Part shown: positions 1 to 11,490 of the stretch, one piece after another | Numbering within the stretch: the first letter of the stretch is position 1 | How the letters are laid out: the number at the start of each line of letters is the position of its first letter | Made by a program: the position numbers and the translations under genes | The notes under the pieces: model-generated | What the model was told of the DNA's origin: nothing | Database searches by the model: none | What the model saw: only the letters and a program-made list of their open reading frames with translations | Assembly (NCBI GenBank): GCA_039881145.1 | Contig: JAYKKI010000091.1 | Coordinates: forward strand, 2,170,001 to 2,234,000 | Length of the DNA: 64,000 bases | Direction of reading: 5' to 3' | Source of the DNA: Druceiella hillmani | Taxonomy: Eukaryota; Arthropoda; Insecta; Lepidoptera; Hepialidae

Positions 1-2150
1 AGATTTTGAAGTACTTTTTCAATCGAATCATTGTTGACAAATGTGCGAACAAATTTTACTTGGAATCGTCTAGTTTAGTGAGTAAATTTCCTCTTTTACT
101 ACTTTTCTTTAGGCGTACACAACTTAACCATATAATAATCCCGTCGACGAGGAGATCGCTCGAATATTTTATTAACTCGTGCAACGGGGGATGGCGAATA
201 AAGAAACATTATTTTCTCAGTAACTTCTTTACTGGATATACACAAGGAATACCAGACTATAGACGACTAACGAGAATATATAGAAAAATAGTTCGGTATA
301 GTGTTATAGCGTGTTCCAGTATGATCAAAAGGTAAGCGATCGATTTGTTTTCCTGTGCACGAATTTTTGTTATTTACAGGCTTGTCAGCGTATAATAATC
401 CCGGTACTGCATCTTCCTTCATTGCATTTAAGTCATTAATATTTAGATGACCCATTCTTCTGTGCCATACTGCACCGCTTACTGCCGCAGAAGATGTAAA
501 CAGACAGTGCTTATATTCTAAAGACAACTTGTAAACACCATCAATCTCATTCGCCACTAATTCATTGTTTTTGTTGTAAACATCACACCTCTTCTTCTTG
601 AATTATACTCTATTACCAATTTTAATCATCTGACTAATGGATATCAAATTCGTAGTAAGGTCAGGAACACATAACACATCTTTCAGTGTAATCTCGTATT
701 TACAGTTTGGAATCACTGTTACAATGTCCACATCACCCGAGCACAAAACTGGCATAGCACTCCTATTAGCAGCTATAATCTCCTTAATGCTGGATGTAAA
801 CATTCTGTTTTGCAACATGTTTTCATCATGTGTCATATGAGCACTCGCCCCACTGTCTAAATACCACTCATGTTTTCCGTATTTACCACTTAGAAAAACA
901 GCTGAGAAAACATGTGTTTTCTTTGTTTTCTCGGAATAATTAATTGACTGATTACACTGGTTTTTGTAGTGTCCAAATTGTTTACAACGATAACATTTTA
1001 TATTCGCCTTGTCCGTTTTACCACTTAAATATACCACTTAAAATTCAATTGTATACGCATACTATTATTCTGAAATAAAAATGTATCATATTACAGGATC
1101 TTTGAAAAAAAGTAGAACAGACAATATACTATTGGAAAGATTGCCGGGGAAATATATTTTTTTTGAGTTTGAAGACAAAGTTTGATGCCATGTAAACTTA
1201 ATTAAAGTTACAATTTTGAATATAAATAATTTTTCCTTGAATTTTCAAAATAACATGTGGGGACAATTAATGCATAATTTGTTATTAGGGTTTAACTAAA
1301 GTTCGTTACGTCGTTTTTAAGTATAATTTGAAGACTATTTTTAATATTTTCTCTTCGATGTACATGCTTCATTTTTACTAAATGAAATGTGTACTTCATT
1401 GTGTTTCGGAAACTTTACCAACAATTTGGAATAAAATATTATTTTTCTCTATAACAAGTCACGCTCTTTTATTACATTACACAGCCTTGAATTTTTAGAC
1501 GCTTTTGTCAGCAGTTCTTCCGTCCTTAAAAATTTGAAAGAAATAATTTTCCGCAACGCAATTTTCTTAGTCTTTAACCCAGTATTGTTTTCAGTCGTTC
1601 ACGAGCTTATGGTATGTATAAACGATAACTATCTTTTTACTCTACTTTTTTAATATATCTTAAACCTAAAGTTATAATTGAGAAATATTAAACATTTTGT
1701 ATGTTAAAATTTCCTACTAAATGATATTCTATATGATGCAATTAAATAGAATTATTTAAAAAAACAATAGAAAAGTGGAATAAATCAGTCCTGGACTGAA
1801 CTTTACAGACCAAAAATTATTTTTGCCTGTTTTAAATTTGAGCACAAAATTGTATAATTTCAATCAACATTCAAAATATAAATTGTAAGTAATATTTTGT
1901 CCCTCCACTTTCATCTACGATTCTAAAGGCTGAGAATCAATCGAACGGCAACTCCATCGATCCATAGGTCCATAGATCCTGCATACGTCTTAAATACTGC
2001 TCGCTTGATTCACTTATACCAAAAATAATGCATGTGCCTTATTTTTAGTAACAATGTTTTTAAAGAAATAGCAGAACTACATTTATCATACATCATATGT
2101 CTTACATCGGTCAGAGAAACAAGGCAACGAAAATATTATAGAACTAAGGT
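1..2150 (+). repeat. Segment A, first copy (diverged long-range duplicate)
   Basis: This stretch aligns by eye, in the same orientation, with 62380-64000. Anchors are 1-270 with 62380-62640 (both contain TGGCGAATAAAGAAACATTA), 1423-1560 with 63340-63460 (TTGGAATAAAAT, then CTTAAAAATTT), and 2060-2150 with 63920-63990 (CAAGGCAACGAAAA). The copies differ by many substitutions and indels. This copy contains a Copia relic at about 330-1040 that the other copy lacks; the other copy holds a different short insertion at about 62.9 kb. No open reading frame is shared between the copies, so the homology is non-coding as far as can be seen. Apart from the Copia relic, 1041-2150 holds nothing recognisable. 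Confidence 0.72.
267..1037 (-). pseudogene. Truncated Copia (Ty1) retrotransposon gag-pol relic
   Basis: Reading leftward, the frame opening at 1037 shows a CCHC zinc knuckle (residues 15-28, CX2CX4HX4C, as in Gag). It is followed by an aspartic-protease active site WYLDSGASAHMT (Asp at residue 61). A TAA at 603-605 interrupts the frame, which then continues without a shift into the GAG-pre-integrase domain (WHRRMGHLN from residue 31 of the second open stretch). Next comes the start of the integrase zinc-binding region (CTGKQ), where the first Cys of the usual CX2C pair is Lys. Copia similarity stops near 330; the last roughly 20 codons are flanking sequence. Most of gag, the integrase core, RT, RNase H and both LTRs are missing. 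In intact elements these domains process Gag-Pol and integrate the DNA copy. The fragment is absent from the duplicate copy near 62.6-63.3 kb, so it is an insertion. Confidence 0.88.
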
Positions 2151-2184
2151 ATGACTTAGAAATGTTTCGAAAGTTCAGAAATAT

Positions 2185-2640
2185 TAAGTGTTCTAACCTA
2201 ATTGAGAAATGTCGGCGAATATTTAATTCATATTATACATTTGTGTCTGATGAAAGATTGAGATATCTTATATGTCGATGCCAAGAAAAAGTAATTGCTT
2301 TTGTATTCATGGTCTGATAATTATATTAAAAACAACTAGAGGTAAATATAATTAGAATAAGCGAGTAAATAAACACATAAAGAAATTAAAGAAATGCTGA
2401 GTAAAATGAGTTTAAAATAGAATAGAACGTCATTGAAATGTATTAAACATTATATTTATTTAAAATTCGATCATTTAACACCCTTATATACGCTTTAAAT
2501 TCATTAAATTTACGATTCGTGAAATTTTAAGCTCATTTCGGGCAAAGTCTTTTCTTGTTAAGATATTATATTTTTAATTACTATAATATTTCGAAAAAAA
2601 CAAAAAATTCAGATTGTACAGCTCAGTGAAATACTTTTAA
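2185..2640 (+). repeat. Local duplicate, copy 1
   Basis: Aligns with 5430-5745 in the same orientation. Shared landmarks are a TCGGCGAATATTTAATTCA-like stretch at about 2213 against TTGGCGAATATTCAATC at about 5463. A second match is TTCATTAAATTTACGATTCG at about 2500 against TTCGTTAAATTTATGCTCGA at about 5592, each followed by a shared A-rich tail. The hAT relic and several small tandem repeats lie between the two copies. No coding capacity was recognised. Confidence 0.6.
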
Positions 2641-2776
2641 TTAAAAAATACTTTTAATTAAAAAAAAATAAAAAATATTTTTTTTATCTTTTATGCAGTA
2701 AAAATAGAATAACCGAATCTTTATGCCATTCGTTGTCAATCTATGAAAGGGTGACAACTTTTGTTGTCAGCGGAAC

Positions 2777-2885
2777 AAAAATATATTTGGATAACATTAA
2801 ATATATTTGCATAAAATTAATTGCTTTAAATATATTTGCATAAAATTAATTGCTTTAAATATATTTGGATAAAATTAATTGCTGT
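2777..2885 (+). repeat. 29-bp tandem repeat (about 3.7 copies)
   Basis: Units of 29 bp begin with AAATATATTTGCATAAAATT. Full units are 2799-2827, 2828-2856 and 2857-2885, preceded by a partial unit from 2777. The two central units are identical, which suggests a recent duplication step. Confidence 0.9.
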
Positions 2886-3347
2886 AAAATAGTAAGACAT
2901 ATTCTTATATGCTGGATCCAATTTAAATTGCAAGAGTGGCAATAAAGAAACTTTATTTCTATGTAAATACTTAACATGAACAAATATAGATATGTTAAAC
3001 GAGAATACGTAGTAAAGTAATTTAGAATATGTATAAGAACCACTATGCTTTTAAATCCAATGTTTGATGAATACGTCAAAGTGGTTTTATTATTTTAAGG
3101 TTAAAGTTGTTTACAGTTCGTATACAAAAATTATTGGCATTTAAAAATCTTCGACATCTATATTTCATCCAAATATCTGATTATATAAAAAATACTATCA
3201 TAGATTTTTAAAATAAACTTATTTGAATAACTATTAGCAAGATATTATTTCATTTACCATCTTAATAGATTATTATTTAATTCTTCATAATAATATTAAT
3301 CAAATTTGAATTACGATTTAAAAATAACTTTCCACGGTTTGTTAATT

Positions 3348-3428
3348 GTTTAAAATGGTAACACTCATAAATGCACTACTTAAACTAATATATAAATACA
3401 CTTGTTTAAAATGATAACACTCATAAAT
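3348..3428 (+). repeat. Direct repeat, 25 bp, two copies
   Basis: The 25-bp word beginning GTTTAAAATGGTAACACTCA at 3348-3372 recurs at 3404-3428 with a single G-to-A change. The start-to-start distance is 56 bp, consistent with a local tandem duplication. Confidence 0.85.
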
Positions 3429-3530
3429 CAATTAGAATGTTTGAATCGTTTTGAAGATATAGTTAGAATTACTCTGAGCGGTACCTGAATCGAACTTGAA
3501 ATTTGTAGTATATGAAATGTATCAAATAAA

Positions 3531-3648
3531 GAATTAAGCGCACATCTTTTTACCTCATTTCATTAATTTACTAGTTATGTAACGCAAATGTATAGAATTA
3601 AGCGCATATCATTTTACTTTATTTGGTTAATTTACTAGTGATTCTATA
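3531..3648 (+). repeat. 64-bp tandem duplication next to the hAT relic
   Basis: Two diverged copies start at GAATTAAGCGCA (3531 and 3595) and share TTAATTTACTAGT near their middle. The second copy runs into the left inverted end of the hAT relic at 3649, so the transposon appears to have landed in or beside this duplication. Confidence 0.8.
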
Positions 3649-5229
3649 CATCGGATTATATGCACTATCAAAATGTCAAAATATATATGCCAATATGCAC
3701 TAAAAAGGATGAAATATGCACAATCAAAATACAATTTATTATAAAAAAAATTGTAGGCCCATAAATGTTTAAATGTTTGTACGTACTTAATTCATGTAAC
3801 ACTCGTTGTGCGAATTCTACTCGTACTTTACTTACGAACGACTTTAGCGAACGCTCTAAGTAAGCTGAAAATGACCTCTCTACATCAACTGACTTTACTG
3901 GACTAAACTTGAAATTTGGCCCTATTTCAGCAGAAACCAAACTCTCAAACTCTGCCTGAAGAGAGTTTGACCGGTGTCGTTGATAAATGAGTTGACTTTC
4001 TTTATTCCATAAAGATAAGGTTTTTTTAGAAGAAAAGCATTTAATTTGCCTCGGACCTTTTCTGATAGTAAACTCGGAAGGACGTTACTCTGTACGACCA
4101 TTTTGCCCAATATTTCCAAGGACTTACATATAGGGAGGTATTTAATTTCTAGTCTCTCAATGCCGTCGGGTGTATTGGTGAAATTTGTTGCAATAAGAGC
4201 ATTATTTTGTTTCATTACAGCGTCCTCAAAAGCCAGCTGGCTTGAATTAATTGCGTTGGCTTCTAAACTGTCAAATTCACCAACTACTTCTTTTATGGCC
4301 TCAAAATTCTCAACATAAGAAATACAGCTTTCTACAAAGTTTCCCACCGCGTTAATATTGGTTCTGCGGATAGTGTTCGGTTTGGCAATTGCTCTTTATA
4401 TGCTTGTACTCGCGATGATGCTTTAAAAATACTTTCTTTGTAGAGGAAATCAATTTGTTGACATTCCCGAACTCTTTCCTGATCTCTTCCACAAGTCGAT
4501 GTTATCCGTGAGCTAGACAGATTATGTGAAGCAATATCACCGTATAATGCGCACTATCAGAAATAAAAACACAAATTCTCTCGTACACAGAAAAATCGGG
4601 AAATAGTGATTTTATGGAACCATTTATGAACCGAACGATAGTTGAATGATTTGTTTTTTCTAAGACCTTGTATGTAACTAAATGGGGAGTAGAGGGCTCT
4701 TGGGATAAGTTTTCCAACAATCAATTTCGCTATAGATCTACCACATGAATCTGTCGTTTCATCATCTGATATCCTTAATAAATTGTTGGAAAGATCGGTG
4801 CGCATTTCACTTAGCACTTCTTCGCAGATAATTGACAGGTAGTGTTTTCCAATCGTGGATTGTTCAGGATTTACCTGATTAGTACAATATTTCTTCAGGA
4901 ACCTTTGGCACATTCCATTATTCAATTGATAAAGAAGAATATTGCACGCAACAAATAACTCACATAAATCTTTGTTGAATTCTAATTTCTTTGTAGTATC
5001 CAAATTAGAAGGCGAACTTTAGTCAGAAGTTTTGGTGACTCCTTGTACGTTTCTGTCTTGTAGTAACGTACAAGGGTGCTGCGGCCCGCCACCGTTCCCG
5101 CGTAAACAACACATTTATCTACTGAAATTAGCTCTATCAATGGAAAATAACTAAAATATGCAATAACGCTATAAATATAGCGTTTTATGCATTTGCATAT
5201 TTGAACATGCAAATGCATATAATCCGATG
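3649..5229. mobile_element. hAT-type DNA transposon relic
   Basis: The two ends are exact 16-bp inverted repeats: CATCGGATTATATGCA at 3649-3664 and its complement at 5214-5229. The enclosed 1581 bp carries a broken hAT transposase gene on the minus strand. Inside the right end a further hairpin contains ATGCAAAT twice (5187-5219), a possible subterminal transposase-binding repeat. hAT elements normally leave 8-bp target duplications. The flanking octamers here (attctata and tctagtaa) do not match, so they have decayed or my end call is a base or two off. Confidence 0.8.
3668..5003 (-). pseudogene. Broken hAT transposase (CGGBP1-like hAT group)
   Basis: Read leftward from 5003, fragments in three frames give the order expected for the hAT transposases related to CGGBP1-like proteins. 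First comes a helical domain ([20 protein letters not shown]), then the catalytic start [12 protein letters not shown]. Next are [13 protein letters not shown] and the IICLAHG block (about 4500-4720). Then KKVFLKASSRVQAYKEQLP and ILTRWETL appear in sequence outside any long open frame (about 4350-4480). The 3922-4347 block contains YVENFEAIKEVV, and the C-terminal dimerisation motif SVDVERSFSAY lies near 3880. hAT transposases cut and paste the element by DDE chemistry. At least three frameshifts make this copy non-functional. The N-terminal zinc-finger part was not recognised. Confidence 0.85.
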
Positions 5230-5940
5230 TCTAGTAATTACCATTGTAATATTTAAGTGAAATGTGCTAAGTTAATTAAGAAAGAAACCCGTACTCTGTT
5301 TTCTTGTTTTTTTTTTCAACCGATAAATAAAATTTTATGTTGACATTTGACAATTGAATATATATATATAAACCCCACTATATGACTCAGAAATATATCA
5401 AGGGTGATATTGTGAGCAGTGAGTTGTAATTTCAAACACTTGATGTAACCTAGTTGGGAAATATTGGCGAATATTCAATCAGTATTATAGATAGTGTATT
5501 ATGAAAGGTAAAGATTCTTACACATCAATGTCGTGCAAAACTAATTAACAGCCTATTTATAGATAATTTGATATTTTATGGACATTTTGAATTCGTTAAA
5601 TTTATGCTCGATTAAATTTTCAGCTTATTCCTAGCAATGACACGAAAATGTTATCTGATTCAAATATTATATTTATAATTATTCTAATATTTAACCAGCA
5701 ACCCTAAGTTCAGATCGTAAAGCTTAATGACATATTTGAATGAAACACATTTGGTTATTTGTGTATCTCCCCGAGTGAAATTATTCATAATGTGTTTATA
5801 TTTAAAATATTCTAATACAGAGTTCCAAAAATTTCCGTCTTCTACTTCGTAAATATTTTAAATAGCCCATCGAGATTCGACGTAAACAAAATTGTCATAA
5901 ACGCGCACTCAAGAAGGAAGATCATCCGGAAGCTTTCCAT
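5230..5940. other. Gene-free interval including local duplicate copy 2
   Basis: 5430-5745 is the second copy of the segment at 2185-2640. The rest is AT-rich with a short (TA) tract near 5360. No coding or RNA gene was recognised. Confidence 0.55.
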
Positions 5941-6130
5941 TAAGCTTGCCATGTCAGCAATCTCCGGCGCGCATGGCGCGGTCGTGATTAGCTCCGCGTG
6001 TGCTCCGACCGCTAATTGCCTCATTCGTAAGCCATTTATGGAGCCAATCCTCTTAATTACGCTGGCACGTCATTTTGATTACGTGTTTACACATATCGCT
6101 CTCTACGTTCCACTTGAACAATTTGGCACA
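5940..6130. other. GC-rich candidate regulatory block
   Basis: About 190 bp of clearly higher GC (for example CTCCGGCGCGCATGGCGCGG near 5962) stand in AT-rich surroundings. The block contains homeodomain-type cores (CTAATTGCC, CTTAATTACG). Short open frames exist on both strands but neither resembles a known protein. An enhancer or untranslated exon is possible; this is inference from composition only. Confidence 0.3.
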
Positions 6131-6295
6131 TGTTAACATCGTAAATAATGTTGGCTTTGAGTAATTTATTTGCAATTATAATTCGAGGAAGAGTTTTGCG
6201 GGTCACACAACTATAAAACGTTTGGATTACATTTGAAAGGGTGGATTATATATTTGTTAACGAAATTAGCTTAATTTTCTACCAACAATTCTGGT

Positions 6296-6318
6296 ACACA
6301 CACACACACGCGCACACA
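6296..6318 (+). repeat. (CA)n microsatellite with CG interruption
   Basis: A short CA-dinucleotide tract interrupted by CGCG ends about 20 bp before the large GGGGAA array. Confidence 0.9.
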
Positions 6319-6340
6319 AACGGGGGACTTACAAACACTT

Positions 6341-8539
6341 AAGGGGAAGGGGAAGGGGAAGGGGGAGGGGTGGGGGAGTGGGGGAGGGGAGGGGGAGGGG
6401 ATGGGGCAGGGGGATGGGGAGGGGGAGGGGGAGGGGGGAGGGGGGAGGGGGAGGGGAGGGGGAGGGAGGGGAAGGGGAAGGGGAAGGGGAAGGGGAAGGG
6501 GAAGGGGAAGGGGAAGGGGAAGGGGAAGGGGAAGGGGAAGGGGAAGGGGAAGGGGAAGGGGAAGGGGAAGGGAAGGGGAAGGGGAAGGGGAAGGGGAAGG
6601 GGAAGGGGAAGGGGAAGGGAAGGGGAAGGGGAAGGGGAAGGGGAAGGGGAAGGGGAAGGGGAAGGGGAAGGGGAAGGGGAAGGGAAGGGGAAGGGGAAGG
6701 GGAAGGGGAAGGGGAAGGGGAAGGGGAAGGGGAAGGGGAAGGGAAGGGGAAGGGGAAGGGGAAGGGGAAGGGGAAGGGGAAGGGGAAGGGGAAGGGGAAG
6801 GGGAAGGGGAAGGGGAAGGGGAAGGGGAAGGGGAAGGGGAAGGGGAAGGGGAAGGGGAAGGGGAAGGGGAAGGGGAAGGGGAAGGGGAAGGGGAAGGGGA
6901 AGGGAAGGGGAAGGGGAAGGGGAAGGGGAAGGGGAAGGGGAAGGGGAAGGGGAAGGGAAGGGGAAGGGGAAGGGAAGGGGAAGGGGAAGGGGAAGGGAAG
7001 GGGAAGGGGAAGGGGAAGGGGAAGGGGAAGGGGAAGGGGAAGGGGAAGGGGAAGGGGAAGGGGAAGGGGAAGGGGAAGGGGAAGGGGAAGGGGAAGGGGA
7101 AGGGGAAGGGGAAGGGGAAGGGGAAGGGGAAGGGAAGGGGAAGGGGAAGGGGAAGGGGAAGGGGAAGGGGAAGGGGAAGGGGAAGGGGAAGGGGAAGGGG
7201 AAGGGGAAGGGGAAGGGGAAGGGGAAGGGAAGGGGAAGGGGAAGGGGAAGGGAAGGGGAAGGGGAAGGGAAGGGGAAGGGGAAGGGGAAGGGGAAGGGGA
7301 AGGGGAAGGGGAAGGGGAAGGGGAAGGGGAAGGGGAAGGGGAAGGGGAAGGGAAGGGGAAGGGGAAGGGGAAGGGGAAGGGAAGGGGAAGGGGAAGGGAA
7401 GGGGAAGGGGAAGGGGAAGGGAAGGGGAAGGGGAAGGGGAAGGGGAAGGGGAAGGGGAAGGGGAAGGGGAAGGGGAAGGGGAAGGGGAAGGGGAAGGGGA
7501 AGGGGAAGGGGAAGGGGAAGGGGAAGGGGAAGGGGAAGGGGAAGGGAAGGGAAGGGGAAGGGGAAGGGGAAGGGGAAGGGGAAGGGGAAGGGGAAGGGGA
7601 AGGGGAAGGGGAAGGGGAAGGGGAAGGGGAAGGGGAAGGGGAAGGGGAAGGGGAAGGGGAAGGGGAAGGGGAAGGGGAAGGGGAAGGGGAAGGGGAAGGG
7701 GAAGGGGAAGGGGAAGGGGAAGGGGAAGGGGAAGGGAAGGGGAAGGGAAGGGGAAGGGGAAGGGGAAGGGGAAGGGGAAGGGGAAGGGGAAGGGGAAGGG
7801 GAAGGGGAAGGGGAAGGGGAAGGGGAAGGGGAAGGGGAAGGGGAAGGGGAAGGGGAAGGGAAGGGGAAGGGGAAGGGGAAGGGGAAGGGGAAGGGGAAGG
7901 GAAGGGGAAGGGGAAGGGGAAGGGGAAGGGGAAGGGGAAGGGGAAGGGGAAGGGGAAGGGGAAGGGAAGGGGAAGGGGAAGGGGAAGGGGAAGGGGAAGG
8001 GGAAGGGGAAGGGGAAGGGGAAGGGGAAGGGAAGGGGAAGGGGAAGGGGAAGGGGAAGGGGAAGGGGAAGGGGAAGGGGAAGGGGAAGGGGAAGGGGAAG
8101 GGGAAGGGGAAGGGGAAGGGGAAGGGGAAGGGGAAGGGGAAGGGAAGGGGAAGGGGAAGGGGAAGGGGAAGGGGAAGGGGAAGGGGAAGGGGAAGGGGAA
8201 GGGGGAAGGGGAAGGGGAAGGGGAAGGGGAAGGGGAAGGGGAAGGGGAAGGGGAAGGGGAAGGGGAAGGGGAAGGGGAAGGGGAAGGGAAGGGGAAGGGG
8301 AAGGGGAAGGGGAAGGGGAAGGGGAAGGGGAAGGGGAAGGGGAAGGGGAAGGGGAAGGGGAAGGGGAAGGGAAGGGGAAGGGGAAGGGGAAGGGGAAGGG
8401 GAAGGGGAAGGGGAAGGGGAAGGAGAAGGGGAAGGGGAAGGGGAAGGGAAGGGGAAGGGGAAGGGGAAGGGGAAGGGGAGGTGAAGGGGAAGGGGAAGGG
8501 GAAGGGGAAGGGGAAGGGGAAGGGGAAGGGGAAGGGGAA
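6341..8539 (+). repeat. 2.2 kb (GGGGAA)n polypurine array
   Basis: The plus strand is almost purely GGGGAA hexamers, with scattered GGGAA pentamers that shift register. The first 130 bp are irregular and G-richer (runs of five G, a few T and C). A few point changes lie near the far end (GGAGAA at about 8422, GGTGAA at about 8480). The strand is purine-only over nearly its whole length, so it can form G-quadruplexes (four G4 runs with two-base loops) and intramolecular triplexes. The long frames free of stops on both strands, which encode Gly-Lys, Gly-Glu, Gly-Arg, Pro-Phe, Pro-Leu and Pro-Ser dipeptides, are artefacts of the repeat and not genes. Confidence 0.98.
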
Positions 8540-11207
8540 TTATAAAAACTTTTCTAATTATTTTAGTTTTTATCAAAATTAAAAATTGATATTAAATTTA
8601 AAAATTAAAATTATTAAGCTATTGCTTACATTCGGCTTTTACCTCCGCTACTAATCATTACATACCTTTTTCTTCTGGTTAAAATCATTAAAAAAACACA
8701 CTTAATGTAGGATAATAACAAAATGCCGTAATCTCTTCTTTGTATTTCTTTTTAGTTAACAGAAAACATTTTGACTATACGAAAATGTTCCTGTTATTAT
8801 CATGATATTATTTATTTAATAGTGGGGAAAATAATTTAAATTATTGAAAGAAATTTATTAAAACATAAGAAAAAATAATCTCAATACCTTCTTTAAACTG
8901 CAGCCGTAGTGAAAAGTTTTTACTATTTGTTTGAAATTTGCCAGTTAATCAATTTAAAATTTATTTTTGGGGCGTACTGCACATCATTTCCTTGATAATA
9001 AAACGACAGAATTACAGATCAATTTTGCTGTGATTTCTTTAACATAATATGACATTTACTGATACAAAGTTCTAGTATTATATTTAATTTCTCAAAATGT
9101 TATAGCTTCTTTGTTGTGAAATGGACATCACGGCGTTAGCTAATTCCTCTAGAACTCAAAGTCGAATTATTGTAAAAAGTTGATTTTGATATTAATGAAT
9201 GAAAATAACGAATTCTATTACAAAATACTAAGATATAGCTTTCAGTTTGTTTTCTGCAGAAACATTGATTTTTATTAGCCAACTCAATAAAAATATTGCA
9301 GTAATATTTTTATACGAGTCTCCAAATTGTTTTGCCTGCTCTCAAACTTTTAACTACGTATGTCAGAAAAATCACGATAACGATATTTAATACTTGAATA
9401 TATAATTATTTTCGTTAAATAACCTTATTAAATTTAGAGATATACCAAGGTATTATTCCTACGCCTGGGAAACCTATACTGGGCAATGTGTGGAAAATAT
9501 ATATTTACTATGTCAAAAAATTAATATTTGTAAGAGTTTAATCGAAATGCTTTGTATCTTTAAATATTTAAATTGTTATAGATACCTGTTTTGTATGAAA
9601 CCATAGCACTGCGAATTTTACTCTTACGTAAGTGGATTTTTCTAAATGGTGGATTCCTCAAAGGAAAGTTGAGTTAGCAAGTGGAGGAAAAAATAATCGT
9701 TTGTTTCGCTCTCGATCATCCCAATTGAATATGCGTAGAGAGATAAAAATTTTACACGATAATGAAGTTTCGAATTACTCGGCAAAGAAAAGTGGAGTGT
9801 TTAATTGAAATTTAGCTGCGGTAGTGTAATATTTAATCGATTCGGCGTAATATTATGATATTGATTTATGTATTAATTATTATTTAAGAACGATATATAT
9901 TTTTATTTCGTGACATAGTTGCCCATTAGGTTTGTGATTCATATTTTTATTGTAATGTTTTAGAAGTAATTAACAAATAAATAAATCAAATGGTCTTTGT
10001 GCCCATCTTTCTCACTCACATTGCCGTTTTTTCTGAGATATTTTTTATCTTTTCTGTGTTAAATAAACTTTTTCGCTGATTTTCTAACTTTACTTCATAG
10101 ATCGTTTTGTAACGCGAAAATTAACAACTGGGTTTAACCGAATAAATATTAGTGAGTGATTGCCAAACTCGTTATTATCCATCAAAAATTAACGATCACC
10201 AAAATATTAATTTATCAATTTTAATTTCGGTATGTGTTCGTTGACACAAGTATTTACTTCGTTGTTTAATCGATATGCATTTTTCTACGTGCCTTATAAT
10301 TTTCACGAGAGCTTAATTTGTGCTTTCAGACTCATTCTACCGTTTTTTCCATAACTGTTTTATCTTCTCCTTGTTAAACAAACTTATCCACTGGTTTTTC
10401 AACTTTACGTTTGCGCGCCCCATTGAACGAAATGTGCAATGCGGCGCGCTGTCGTCGCTTACTCCAATTTGACGGCAGGTCGCCAATATATGTAGAAATT
10501 ATATTTAATGTAATATGTAAACTCCCAAACGTGCCAACCTGAAGTAAATAAATGTTGTCACGTAGTTGAAAATATAAAAAAAATAAAATACTCGTGTGGA
10601 AGACATCGCATTTTTTCTTCTCCTCTTTACTCCCTTCTAATCCGTTCCATGCGGTTAAGTAAATACTTACACCAATTTTAAATCGCCCTCTGAAAAATAT
10701 CACGTTCCTTTTTCAAAACTTATAGTCATTTTATTACTATACAAACATAATCGTACTATAGATATGCAAGATGTTATTCATATTTCAACCAAGACTGTCT
10801 ACGTAAATCTGAAAAACAAAGCGTTTTCTAATCAAATCGTAATTATTTCTCTCATGTGGAAATATCTTTTTCTATCTTCGTCTAATAATAAACAAGAAAC
10901 AATAGACATTTCAGCTAAGTGTTTGTTATAAAATATTCGCAGAAATTCATTGAACTTAAAATAAAAAACACAGTTTGATCAATTTAACAGCTTTTTGAGG
11001 TGACTCAAATAAGGAATTCACAACACAAGAAGTAGGACCCACGAATTGTTACTTGGTAGCAATATTCCTTCTGTTCAGTAAATGTTTCATAAACTTTCTG
11101 TATGTTGATTCATAGCATGTTCCTACGTATGTAACGTCCAGTTATAAAGATATTAAATGTAATGATATCGTTGAAGTGCGTGTCAAGTTTTAAATCCCTG
11201 ATCTCGA
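8540..11207. other. Gene-free interval with one internal duplication
   Basis: No coding or RNA gene recognised. One diverged duplication is visible: 10008-10110 aligns with 10325-10420 (shared CCGTTTTTTC, TTTTATCTTCTC/TTTTATCTTTTC and ACTTTAC landmarks), a period of about 318 bp. A minus-strand open frame of 109 codons at 10374-10703 overlaps one copy but resembles nothing known. Confidence 0.5.
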
Positions 11208-11490
11208 TTACATAACAGGCAAATCTTTCTCGCAATTATCGGCTATATACACTTGCGCATTACGTTGTACGTGTACGTTTCGTAGACGAGATAGAGAGAT
11301 GCGGTTATCGCCCAGATACGGAGGTGTCTCGCTCAGCAAATTCAGTTTGAACCGTGTCGCGTTACCATCAATCATTTCACGAGAGCGAGCGAGAGCGCTA
11401 TCTGGCTCAAATCGCAACGCGCTAGTCTCATTTCACGCGGAAGGCTACGTTTTATGGCTGCGTGCATTTTATTTTGGATCACGAACTTAA
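11208..11490. promoter_or_regulatory. GC-rich block with GAGA-like repeats (candidate promoter or enhancer)
   Basis: About 280 bp of markedly higher GC content contain GAGATAGAGAGATGCGG and CACGAGAGCGAGCGAGAGCG, similar to GAGA-factor type elements, plus several CpGs. Short open frames run on both strands across it (11208-11417 minus and 11299-11490 plus), but neither shows a domain. A TATA box, initiator or splice site could not be assigned. The call rests on composition only. Confidence 0.3.

Noticed and set aside
3420..3530. Possible tRNA T-arm (TTCGATTC on the minus strand near 3490)
   Set aside because: No pairing T stem, acceptor stem or anticodon arm could be formed around it.
6339..8582. 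Open frames of more than 700 codons on both strands (Gly-Lys/Glu/Arg and Pro-Phe/Leu/Ser dipeptides)
   Set aside because: They exist only because the GGGGAA hexamer contains no stop in several frames. The composition is pure repeat, with no start context or homology.
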